Shown here: positions 1 through 7,612 of the stretch, piece by piece | Layout: the number at the start of each line of letters is the position of its first letter | How positions within the stretch are numbered: position 1 is the stretch's first letter | NCBI GenBank assembly: GCA_017302355.1 | Contig: JAFLDQ010000063.1 | Coordinates: 1 to 17,768, forward strand | Direction: 5' to 3' | Origin: Dechloromonas sp. | Lineage (GTDB): Bacteria > Pseudomonadota > Gammaproteobacteria > Burkholderiales > Rhodocyclaceae | DNA: 17,768 bases | Notes under the pieces: generated by a model | Databases searched by the model: none | Seen by the model: only the letters and a program-made list of their open reading frames with translations | Told to the model about the DNA's origin: nothing | Position numbers and translations under genes: made by a program

Positions 1-2879
1 AAAATCTTTATGGCCTTATCAATCTGGGCGGAAGTTGGAAGCTTAGTCGGATCGTTCAATTCCCACAATGTTTTAACTGGAGCTACTTCGAGTAACTGAG
101 CGCTGGTTAATCTGAATGCGGCCCAGGCAATATCACTCGCCTCCTTTTGCTTAAAAGCATCTGTGCTTTGAAGATCGGCGATTAAAGTGTCAAGAGATGT
201 ATATGGTAAAATATTAAATGCTGTATTTGGATTTCCTGTATTGATCTGGTTCAGCATTTTTGTAAATGCATCCGGATCAAAAGTTACGGTTGTTGTAAAA
301 CCTTTGAACGTTGTGAAGTATCCATCCAAAATAATTTGCCTTGCATTATAAAGAACTCTGTAGGGCTCCGCTTCTGGATTAACAACGAGATTGATCTCAG
401 GTAACAATTCCGGGTCGATGATTGCTGAGTGTGTAGAGTTAATGGCTCCAACTGTTGCTGGTATGGTTTGTAAGCTCGGGTCCCAGGAACCCTCTACGGG
501 CTCCGTAATTGATTTCCAGAAGAACTGGCTGTCTAATCTCAACATTGCCGGAGGGGTAGAAGATCCTTTTATTTCTTCTTTCACCCATGTATCTCGTTGA
601 GGAACCTTTGCACTTGTCCAGATGATCGATGCAAGATTATAAAGCTCACTGGTAGTCGGCCGCTCAAACGTAAACATTGAATTCTGGTAGTTTTCACATT
701 TTAGCATTAACAGCATCATTTGATTGAATGCCGCTACCGACATGCGTAAATTCACATTAATGATCGCCGTTAGCTCTGAAACTGAAATACCAGAAGCAAG
801 CGCGTTGTAGGTTTGTTTTAACCTTTCCCAATTCGTTGTCGCCGTTATTACTGGTGGCCAGCTTCCGGGAGGATTCCATGTTGTATACACTAACGGACTG
901 GTCATGCCAGATGGTACCGGGCTTAACAGGTTATAGTTGTGTGTTACAGTAAAAAGATTGTCAGTGAGGTTATCTGGATATACAATCACATCCGTGAAAA
1001 TCGGCACCTCAACCTCGTACACAAAATTCATTGTTCCCGAAAGAAAAGTTGCGTCTGCGCCATTTCCACCTGTCAATGTCAAAGTAACCTGTGTTGAAGA
1101 ATTAAAAACAATTGAACTGATAACTAAAGAAGTTACCGGCGGACTGGTTTGATATGGCGAGCTGCCTGCTGTACTCTCAAATTTGGCATATCCTCCCGCA
1201 AGTTGATCCATAAGTACAGGATTACCTGTCGGAAAATTTATGACAGGATTTAAAGCTCCCCCACTTGTATCTACGTAACCCGATAAAACCGTCAGTACCC
1301 GTTTGTATCTCATTTTCGGATTTACTCCGAGCGGCCGAACCATGCTAGGCTGAGGTACAGTTGGTGTGGGTTTTTTTAAAGCAACATCTGTATTCGTTTG
1401 ATTAAGACTTAAATTCAATACATTAAAATTATTCCAGACGTTTAAGGGTCTTTGTATTTGTATGATGTTTCCTTCTATAACATGGGTAACAATGTCTCTG
1501 TCTAAAACTTTAATTATTCTGTTGTTGAAATCAGCCGATGTTCTTCTTGTGTTGGTGTTATTGCTTATGCAGTAATCAAGAAAGATATCTGATTGCTGTT
1601 TTCTGTTTTCCCATAAGGCTTTGGCGTAAGGCGAAGTAACATAGGTCATGTCACTCCAGCCCATGATATCCGGATCAATAATAGGTAGCCAGCTTGGCTT
1701 AAACGTACTGTCGTTATTGAATACTACATCCTCCCGGCTATAGTTTGTGAAAGCATAATCTTCAGTTTTCCAAATGCTCCTTAAATAAATGGCCTGCCAT
1801 TGCTCCATAATTGACAGCGGTGTATTTGTGAGCACGTTTCTCTTGGTATTCCTGAAACCAAAAATTGCTTCAAGATTCGCTGCATTTAACAACTGGTTTG
1901 GATTCGCGTTCACCAAGGTCAGATACATTCTATCGGCGGTGAAATTTGGATATACCGGATCATAAAGAGGTATACCAAGTTTATTGGCTAGAGCCTGTGC
2001 CGCTTCAATCTTATCAGATTCCGGTTTTGTTGTTACAACATCCCTGAGTTCTTCTAGTGAAGTACCGGCTTCTGTTAAAATGGATTTATAAACCAGCATG
2101 AAGAATTGATTCCTTTCAGAATTCAATTTCGCGATCTGCGCAGGCGATAACTGGCCGTTTGCAATTTTTATATCAACTATCTTTTCAAGAACTTCGGTCA
2201 CTAACCTTACCCTGCAAAATTCATCGTGTAGTGTATTACAGTTCACATTTAAACTGCCAAAGGGCTGTTGAAATAAATCTGAAATAAGACTGACAAAAGA
2301 GTTGATGGTTCCGCCGTGTACATATGGGGGTGTTCCATTATGATCAAGGTGTGCCGCTCCATATTTAATCAGATCCATTAAATAAGCAAAAGGACTTATT
2401 CCTGATTTGCAATCATCGCATCCGCAGGAGTTCACAGCATTCGCCAACGAGGTTGTAATAAAATTGGAATTAGTCACGGCAGGTATGGCCGGATTGACCA
2501 TTTTTAAATCGGTCAATAATCCACTCAGCAGGTTCCCAACGAGTTTTTGATTTTGAACTGCTATTTCATGAATTCTGGCGGCCTCGAATAAAGGCATGCT
2601 TGAATCTACCACATCGTTGAGAAACTGATCTTTTGGAGTATTTCCAATTCTCTGAAGATCACCATATCCTTCTGCTATGAGATGTTGGTTTTGTGTCGCA
2701 TCTGCATTGAGGGAAAATAAATCAACGTGACCTTGCAAAGTCTTCAGTTCTTCTTCACCGACTTCGGGAGCAGGAAAACCATTAATATAAGTGATTGGTC
2801 CGGCTTGTCTTATCTTATTTGTTGTGGTGAGCCCATTCGATACTAAAAAGTCTTCAAACGATGGCAGACTGGCCTGAAT
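1..2879 (-). CDS. Tc-toxin A subunit-like (VRP1 family) protein, fragment open at both ends
   Basis: One minus-strand frame (codons aligned on 2879-2877) runs 959 codons without a stop and leaves the window at base 1. I translated it line by line. It has no start codon at its 5' end: it begins with ATT immediately after the TAG of the next gene. Around residues 151-169 it reads CGCDDCKSGISPFAYLMDL, which matches the Cys-rich plus SP-[AF]-AYL-x-DL signature I know from Tc-toxin A subunits and related Salmonella virulence plasmid A (VRP1) proteins. Residues 340-375 (FGFRNTKR, later YLRSIWKTEDY) and 399-407 (PIIDPDIMG) resemble later conserved blocks of the same family. Known TcA proteins are about 2,300-2,800 residues and form the pore and translocation shell of an insecticidal toxin, so this would be roughly the N-terminal third or more. 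Base composition is AT-rich, unlike the rest of the window, and suggests a Bacteroidetes-like source. The family call is from motif memory; no partner TcB/TcC gene is visible. Confidence 0.65.
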   Translation of the reverse strand, partial: MQASLPSFEDFLVSNGLTTTNKIRQAGPITYINGFPAPEVGEEELKTLQGHVDLFSLNADATQNQHLIAEGYGDLQRIGNTPKDQFLNDVVDSSMPLFEAARIHEIAVQNQKLVGNLLSGLLTDLKMVNPAIPAVTNSNFITTSLANAVNSCGCDDCKSGISPFAYLMDLIKYGAAHLDHNGTPPYVHGGTINSFVSLISDLFQQPFGSLNVNCNTLHDEFCRVRLVTEVLEKIVDIKIANGQLSPAQIAKLNSERNQFFMLVYKSILTEAGTSLEELRDVVTTKPESDKIEAAQALANKLGIPLYDPVYPNFTADRMYLTLVNANPNQLLNAANLEAIFGFRNTKRNVLTNTPLSIMEQWQAIYLRSIWKTEDYAFTNYSREDVVFNNDSTFKPSWLPIIDPDIMGWSDMTYVTSPYAKALWENRKQQSDIFLDYCISNNTNTRRTSADFNNRIIKVLDRDIVTHVIEGNIIQIQRPLNVWNNFNVLNLSLNQTNTDVALKKPTPTVPQPSMVRPLGVNPKMRYKRVLTVLSGYVDTSGGALNPVINFPTGNPVLMDQLAGGYAKFESTAGSSPYQTSPPVTSLVISSIVFNSSTQVTLTLTGGNGADATFLSGTMNFVYEVEVPIFTDVIVYPDNLTDNLFTVTHNYNLLSPVPSGMTSPLVYTTWNPPGSWPPVITATTNWERLKQTYNALASGISVSELTAIINVNLRMSVAAFNQMMLLMLKCENYQNSMFTFERPTTSELYNLASIIWTSAKVPQRDTWVKEEIKGSSTPPAMLRLDSQFFWKSITEPVEGSWDPSLQTIPATVGAINSTHSAIIDPELLPEINLVVNPEAEPYRVLYNARQIILDGYFTTFKGFTTTVTFDPDAFTKMLNQINTGNPNTAFNILPYTSLDTLIADLQSTDAFKQKEASDIAWAAFRLTSAQLLEVAPVKTLWELNDPTKLPTSAQIDKAIKI

Positions 2880-2880
2880 C
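2879..2880. other. Composition and gene-structure breakpoint (chimera or insertion border)
   Basis: Left of this point the DNA is AT-rich and coding on the minus strand; right of it the DNA is strongly GC-rich. The stop codon (TAG, 2882-2880) of the beta-helix gene abuts the first codon of the Tc-like frame with no spacer. The right-hand gene therefore lacks any 3' untranslated region or terminator, and the left-hand gene lacks a start. No inverted repeat, target duplication or tRNA is visible here. A misassembly or a recombination border both fit. Confidence 0.75.
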
Positions 2881-4217
2881 TACTGGAAGGCTCCGGGAGA
2901 CAGCGAACTGCTCATGCGGATGTTGCGCGTGCCAACCGGATCGGTGAATTCGGCATTCGGCAGCAGGTCGACCGTCCCGGCGCTGCCCGGCGGCCGAACC
3001 GAACCGCGTAGCGGCGACAGGTTGGCCAGGCGGACCGGGAGTCCGCCGTACTCGATCAGATCCCTGCGCCCCACCGACCGGTTGCCCTCGAAGCGGCCCT
3101 GCGCCGGCCGCTGGAAGTCGCCGGGGCCGACGACCAGGTTGTTCAGCGCCCAGACCTCGACGGCATCGGGGCCGCGGTTCCCCCGGATGGCCAGGAAATT
3201 GCCGTTGGGCGCATCGTTGATGACCGTGTTGTGAGCCAGGTAGATGGCGTTCTGCGACCAGTGCAGGCCTTCCGATCCGTAGGCGATGACCGCCGGGTTC
3301 TCCGTTTCCGGCCCCTGCCCGACGACATTGCCGATCATGTAGACAAGCCCGCCATTGGGCAGGTCGACCTCGTAGGAAGCATGCCCATGGGCGCCATCGA
3401 AGATCGCGTTATAGAGGAGATGGTTCTCGCGGGCACGCGACTTGACGAGGTGGCCGTAGAAACCGTTGCGGAACCGGCTGCCGCGCAGGACGAACTTGCC
3501 GATGCGGCCGACGTAGATCAGATGGTGGAAATCGTTGGTCGTCCGCGGAGCATCGGCAAACTCGCTATCGAACACCTGCAGCGACAGATCTGGCGAATTG
3601 GCCGTCAGGATGCCCATCTCGTTGTCGAAGAAGCCGCAACGCACGACGGTCAGGCTCCCGCGGTCGAAGCGGATGCCGGCGCCGTTCATGTCGGCGACCC
3701 GGGCGCCGCGGAACTCGATGTTCTCGATGCGCACCCGGTCGCCGCGCACGACCCAGATGCCCTTGTCCTCGGCCAACCGGTTGTCGGCGACCATGACCGG
3801 CCGCTTGCCGACGCCGCGGATGGTGATGTCGCGCTGCGTCCAGACCGCTGGCTGGCCCCGGTACTCCCCGGACTTGATCTCGATGACATCGCCGTCGCGC
3901 GCTTGGCGCGCCGCCTCGCTGATCGTCGCGATGCGCTCGCCAGGGCCGACGACGAGCGCGGCCGGCTTCGGCGCCGCCTGGACTGCCGCCCTCTGCGCCG
4001 GCATTGACGGATGTCCCGGCGCCGTCTCGCCTGGCGCCGTTTCGATCACCGGCGGTTCCGGCACCGCCACCAGGCGTCCATCCGGCCCGCGGCGGATTTC
4101 GCCGCGGTAATCCGGCGCCTGCGGCAGGCTGCCCTGCGCCTGGGCGGCGGCGCCCACGATCAGGAGACTCTGTAAAAGGGCAAGGCCGGCACAGCAGACA
4201 ACGATACTCCTGGACAC
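2880..4217 (-). CDS. Exported right-handed parallel beta-helix protein
   Basis: Predicted 445-residue secreted protein. I place the start at GTG 4217, because GGAGG (4231-4227) lies nine bases upstream and the product then begins directly with a signal peptide (residues 1 to about 27, hydrophobic core CCAGLALLQSLLIVGAAA). ATG codons further upstream would add an Arg-rich leader and have no such site. Residues 37-49 are YRGEIRRGPDGRL, identical to the same positions of the neighbouring Kelch-type protein. A Pro/Ala-rich linker follows to about residue 95. The rest has the repeating short beta-strand pattern of PbH1 beta-helix proteins (for example DGDVIEIKSGEYRG, ITIRGVGKRPVMVADN, IENIEFRGARV). 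Such folds usually bind or cleave polysaccharides, but I see no certain catalytic site. It lies 181 bp downstream of the Kelch gene and is probably co-expressed with it. The C-terminus SPGAFQ looks natural for the fold, although it abuts the composition breakpoint. Confidence 0.8.
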   Translation of the reverse strand: MSRSIVVCCAGLALLQSLLIVGAAAQAQGSLPQAPDYRGEIRRGPDGRLVAVPEPPVIETAPGETAPGHPSMPAQRAAVQAAPKPAALVVGPGERIATISEAARQARDGDVIEIKSGEYRGQPAVWTQRDITIRGVGKRPVMVADNRLAEDKGIWVVRGDRVRIENIEFRGARVADMNGAGIRFDRGSLTVVRCGFFDNEMGILTANSPDLSLQVFDSEFADAPRTTNDFHHLIYVGRIGKFVLRGSRFRNGFYGHLVKSRARENHLLYNAIFDGAHGHASYEVDLPNGGLVYMIGNVVGQGPETENPAVIAYGSEGLHWSQNAIYLAHNTVINDAPNGNFLAIRGNRGPDAVEVWALNNLVVGPGDFQRPAQGRFEGNRSVGRRDLIEYGGLPVRLANLSPLRGSVRPPGSAGTVDLLPNAEFTDPVGTRNIRMSSSLSPGAFQ

Positions 4218-4226
4218 TGTTTTCTT

Positions 4227-4231
4227 CCTCC
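4227..4231 (-). promoter_or_regulatory. Ribosome binding site fixing the GTG start of the beta-helix gene
   Basis: The minus strand reads GGAGG, then nine bases, then GTG at 4217. This decides for the GTG start over the upstream ATG codons, which lack such a site. Confidence 0.75.
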
Positions 4232-4398
4232 GGATGTGCGACACGTTAATTGCAGGGCGATCCTGGTTCATTCTAGAGACATTTCCTGCCAACGAACCAC
4301 GGCGCCGCCTGCCCATCCGCCGGTTGTCGCGGTCGACCACGAAAAATTGCCGATTTTCGACTCCCCGCCGCCATACCGTGCAGGTGTGCGACGAGTGC

Positions 4399-5814
4399 CT
4401 AACGCCCCGTGGCAGACGCCGGGATGCCGTCCCGCGGGCCGCAACCAGGCGTCAACTTGTAGAAGTGCACGTCCTCCTCCGGCTTGTTCACGAGGATGAA
4501 GACGTTCAGGTAAGCAATGTAGCGGAAACGCCCATAGGTTCCGTTGCCCACCGCCTGCGCCGGCGCCCCGCGCGCGCTGCCGCGCCGCCAGTGCCACGTG
4601 GTCGTGTCCATGATCGCCGGCGCTCCGCCCGCCCATGCCACCAGCGAACCGGTTCTGGTGTCCACATCCAGCCCGAGGCCTGCAGTCGAGATGACGCTGG
4701 TGTCGCCACTCATCGGATACGCGGCGGTGACGTCACCGCGACCGTCCAGATCGTAGATGAAGACGTCGGGCGCCGGCGGATTGGCGAGCTTCCCGCCGCC
4801 CACCAGCAAGAGACGCTGCGCCGGCAGAACGACCGCGCGCCGATAGTGATGGGTCTGCAGCCGCGGATAATACGGCGGGTGATTGAAGCTGACGATCGCC
4901 CCCGACCAGCGGTCGGCATCCGGATCGTAGGCGTAGAAGCCATGCTGGTTGCGCACGTAGACCTTGCGCGTGACCGGATCGTACGCCGATGCCATGTAGT
5001 AGTGCCCCGCCCCGGTCGACGGCGCGGCGGCCCGCGCCCGCCAGGCGCCGCTGGCCGTGTCGAACGACCAGGCGTTGTTCACCGAGTAGCCGTTCGGCGA
5101 CGTGGCCCCGCCGAACATGAACACCTGGCCAAGGTGACGCAGGTAGGCGAGCCCGTCGTAGGTATGGCGCGAGACGGGATTGCCGTCTGGCATCGGCTCG
5201 CTCGGCACGCCGGTGGGGCCGAGGCCGGAAGCGGCCTTGACCAGCGTCCATGTCCCGCTGGCGAGGTCGAAGCCATAGACCTCGTTGCCCCAGTAGTCAT
5301 TGTGGCCGCCGCCGATGACCAGCAGCCGGCGCAGGCGTTCTTCGAACACGCCGCCGGACCAGGCGTCGATCGCCATCGTGCAGCCGCCGACGGCGCGCAG
5401 TGTCTGGTTCTCCCGCGCCTTGCAAAAGGTACGAAAGGCCGTTCCGGGCAACGACAGCCAGCTGTCGGCCGGCATCGCGGCCAGTGTCTTCTCGGTCGCC
5501 GAAAGCTTCGTCCCGCCGGCAAGGCAGGACAGGTCGGGCGGGCCGGGATCGACGCGCCGGGCGGGCCGCGGACCGGGCTGCCCGAGTTCGTTGCCGGCGG
5601 CCATGCCTGCCCCCGCACCGGCGCCACCAGCCAGGTTCTCGTTCGCCGGCGCGGCCTGCTGTACGGTCAGCCGGCCATCCGGGCCGCGACGGATCTCCCC
5701 CCGGTAAGTCGGGCCATCGGGCAGACCATCCTGCGCCGACGCCGGCAGGCTGCCCAGCAGCAGATTCGCCAGCAGCACGAGACTGGCGCGGCAACGGAAC
5801 GTCTTCCCGAACAC
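4399..5814 (-). CDS. Exported Kelch / galactose-oxidase-type beta-propeller protein
   Basis: Predicted 471-residue secreted protein. I choose GTG 5814 as start because GGAGGG (5826-5821) sits six bases upstream and the product then opens with a signal peptide (residues 1 to about 27, core ASLVLLANLLLGSLPASA). The in-frame ATG at 5883 has no Shine-Dalgarno site and lies just past a terminator hairpin. Residues 37-49 are YRGEIRRGPDGRL, shared with the beta-helix protein. A Gly/Ala/Pro linker leads to a Kelch-like domain whose blades show the usual GG pairs and aromatic turns (RRLLVIGGGHNDYWGNEVYGFDL, GQVFMFGGATSPNG, LLLVGGGKLA). The stop is TAG at 4401-4399. Proteins of this kind are usually periplasmic or extracellular and often carbohydrate-related; the substrate cannot be read from the sequence. 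It is the likely first gene of a two-gene unit with the beta-helix gene. Confidence 0.8.
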   Translation of the reverse strand: MFGKTFRCRASLVLLANLLLGSLPASAQDGLPDGPTYRGEIRRGPDGRLTVQQAAPANENLAGGAGAGAGMAAGNELGQPGPRPARRVDPGPPDLSCLAGGTKLSATEKTLAAMPADSWLSLPGTAFRTFCKARENQTLRAVGGCTMAIDAWSGGVFEERLRRLLVIGGGHNDYWGNEVYGFDLASGTWTLVKAASGLGPTGVPSEPMPDGNPVSRHTYDGLAYLRHLGQVFMFGGATSPNGYSVNNAWSFDTASGAWRARAAAPSTGAGHYYMASAYDPVTRKVYVRNQHGFYAYDPDADRWSGAIVSFNHPPYYPRLQTHHYRRAVVLPAQRLLLVGGGKLANPPAPDVFIYDLDGRGDVTAAYPMSGDTSVISTAGLGLDVDTRTGSLVAWAGGAPAIMDTTTWHWRRGSARGAPAQAVGNGTYGRFRYIAYLNVFILVNKPEEDVHFYKLTPGCGPRDGIPASATGR

Positions 5815-5820
5815 GGCGAA

Positions 5821-5826
5821 CCCTCC
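5821..5826 (-). promoter_or_regulatory. Ribosome binding site fixing the GTG start of the Kelch gene
   Basis: The minus strand reads GGAGGG, then TTCGCC, then GTG at 5814. No comparable site precedes the in-frame ATG at 5883. Confidence 0.75.
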
Positions 5827-5894
5827 CAGCGGTTGAAGCGCAGACCCGGCGATCGACGCCGTTTCATTCTGACCGGATTTCATGGAACAGAAAA

Positions 5895-5918
5895 GCCCCG
5901 TCGGTCTCCCGACGGGGC
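5895..5918 (-). terminator. Intrinsic terminator behind the displaced acnB 3' end
   Basis: A perfect 10-bp stem (GCCCCGTCGG / CCGACGGGGC) with a 4-base loop is followed on the minus strand by TTTTCTGTT. It lies about 55 bp after the stop of the acnB fragment. Its sequence is unrelated to the terminator of the complete acnB, so each acnB end has its own. Confidence 0.85.
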
Positions 5919-5973
5919 CTCGTTGCGGTCGACGCCCGAATTTACCCGAAAATCAGGCGCCGATCTCCATGAA

Positions 5974-6378
5974 TCACATCTCGACCGTTGCTGCGACTTC
6001 GACAAACTCGGTGATCTGGTCGACGTTCATGTAGCGATAAACTTCGGCGGCCTTGGCGTTCACCGCCTGCACCTGTTCCTGGTACTCGGCGACGGCGGAC
6101 AGTTCCGCGGAGGCCAGGTAGACACGGGTGTCGATGCCCAGACGGTTGGGGAAGTCGCGCGTCGAGGTGGACACGGCGGTCGAGCCCTTGCGGATCTGCG
6201 CCTGGTTGCCCATGCACAGCGAGCAGCCCGGCATTTCCGTGCGGGCGCCGGCCTTGCCGAGAACGCTGTAGTAGCCTTCCTCGGTCAGGATCAGCGCGTC
6301 CATCCTGGTCGACGGGGCGATCCACAGCCGCGTCGGGATGTCGGACTTGCCGCCGAGCACCTTGCCGGCGGCGCGGAA
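5974..6378 (-). pseudogene. acnB: Truncated second copy of the acnB 3' end
   Basis: The frame encodes the last ~134 residues of aconitase B, from [13 protein letters not shown] to TVEM-stop. It is nearly identical to the end of the complete acnB at 8657-9091. The similarity stops abruptly at 6378, 26 bases before the stop codon of the DUF2157-like gene, so about five-sixths of the gene is missing. Ten codons ([10 protein letters not shown] in the full copy) are also lost, by a clean 30-bp deletion between 9-bp repeats. The two Cys ligands of [10 protein letters not shown] remain, but the third cluster Cys and the other domains are gone, so the fragment cannot be a working aconitase. An internal ATG at 6360 could start a 128-residue peptide, but I see no reason to think it is made. 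It keeps its own terminator. Confidence 0.9.
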
Positions 6379-6403
6379 ACGGCAGCCGCCGGCCGCGACG
6401 ACC

Positions 6404-7612
6404 TCACAGCCGACGCTTGAGGCGCATGGCGAGGGTGCCGACGCCGATGAAGGCCACTCCCATCAAGACCAGCGACACCGGCCAGCCGAGCGAATCGACG
6501 AAGTGCCGCGCGGTGAAATAGCCGATGAAACTCAGCATGGCCAGCACCGTCGTCAGCAGCAACGCCCTGCTCTGCAGGATGACACAGGCGTAGAGCATGG
6601 CCGCTGTGACGGCAAAGAACAGCAGTTCGAAACGCGTCTTGCCGACCAGATCGAAGAGACCACTGTAGGCCATGAGCGAGCCGAACAGATAGCCAAGTCC
6701 GGCAAGCCGGGTTTGCCGCCCGGATTGCTGCAGCCCATAGGCCGCCGAGATCACACAAGTGCCGGTGAGCAGGGCCGCCCAGTCGGCCGAAGCGATGAGG
6801 GCGATTCGATCAAAGAGTCCGGCATTGAGCCAGGCCAGGGCAACCAGAAAGGCCAGCTCGGCGAGCGCACGCTGCGGCGATTTTTCCAGTTCGCAGGCAA
6901 CCAGAAGCAGCGAGGCGCCGAGAATGATGGCGGCGAAGCCGAAAGGTACGTCGAGCATGTCCAGCCCGACCTGCAGGAAGGCGTAGACAAAGAACAGTGC
7001 GGTGAAGGCGAGCACGGTCAGCGCGTACTTGTGGAACAGCAGCGCCTGGTGCACGGCCATCAGCCCGAAGACGCCGAGCGCAGCCAGCCGCCAGTTGTCG
7101 CCGCGCGGGAACATCTCGTGGATGAAGACAAACCAGCCGCTGGTCAGCGTAGTCGCAGTAGCGAGCGTAAGCGGCAGGATCAGCTTGGGGAACTTTCTTT
7201 CGTGCAGCGCCGAGACAAGAACGATCAACAGGGCGTAGCCGATGCCCAGCGTCACCACGACCCGCATCAGCCCGCCCATGCGGTTCCAGAACATGCCGAT
7301 GTAGGCGCCGATGCCGGCGAGGATGAAGATCGCCCCGAGATAGACGAAGAGCGTCCTGGCGACCTCGCCGGCGCTGCGCCGAACAGGCGCCGCCTGAAGC
7401 AGCGCCGGGTCGCGGAAGATCACCGCCACCTCGGCCGGCGTAATGTCGTAGCTGTGCATCAATTCGGCGATTTTCGCCAGCGCCCCCGCCTTGTCACTCA
7501 CTCCCCTGAGGCCCAGCAGCCCGGCCAACAGCGGCCAACCCCACCAACAGCCGCTGCCGATGACGACGAGAACGATCAAGAGGATGAGCAGACTCACGGC
7601 GAGACGACCCAT
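6404..7612 (-). CDS. Polytopic membrane protein, DUF2157-like
   Basis: 402-residue integral membrane protein. After one N-terminal hydrophobic segment (residues about 5-35) comes a soluble stretch (DKAGALAKIAELMHSYDITPAEVAVIF, then RRSAGEVARTLFVYLGAIFILAGIGAYIGMFW) and about ten further hydrophobic segments to the C-terminus RLKRRL. A short helical region followed by LGAIFILAGIGAYIG-type membrane segments is what I associate with DUF2157 proteins, whose role is unknown. The frame overlaps the preceding gene by 19 bp when started at ATG 7612. GTG 7597, which overlaps that gene's TGA as GTGA, is an equally plausible start and neither has a strong ribosome binding site. The overlap implies translational coupling with the small protein upstream. 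Confidence 0.65.
   Translation of the reverse strand: MGRLAVSLLILLIVLVVIGSGCWWGWPLLAGLLGLRGVSDKAGALAKIAELMHSYDITPAEVAVIFRDPALLQAAPVRRSAGEVARTLFVYLGAIFILAGIGAYIGMFWNRMGGLMRVVVTLGIGYALLIVLVSALHERKFPKLILPLTLATATTLTSGWFVFIHEMFPRGDNWRLAALGVFGLMAVHQALLFHKYALTVLAFTALFFVYAFLQVGLDMLDVPFGFAAIILGASLLLVACELEKSPQRALAELAFLVALAWLNAGLFDRIALIASADWAALLTGTCVISAAYGLQQSGRQTRLAGLGYLFGSLMAYSGLFDLVGKTRFELLFFAVTAAMLYACVILQSRALLLTTVLAMLSFIGYFTARHFVDSLGWPVSLVLMGVAFIGVGTLAMRLKRRL

Noticed and set aside
391..1152. Two short plus-strand frames (391-600 and 937-1152)
   Set aside because: Both lie antisense to the 959-codon Tc-like frame, which has family motifs and no stops.
5815..5883. ATG 5883 as start of the Kelch gene
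   Set aside because: It has no Shine-Dalgarno site and lies within a few bases of the upstream terminator. GTG 5814 has GGAGGG and starts directly at the signal peptide.
4234..6420. Long plus-strand open frame (about 728 codons)
   Set aside because: It lies antisense to the Kelch gene and the acnB remnant, is rich in Arg, Ala and Gly with no recognisable domain, and spans a terminator. High GC makes such mirror frames common.
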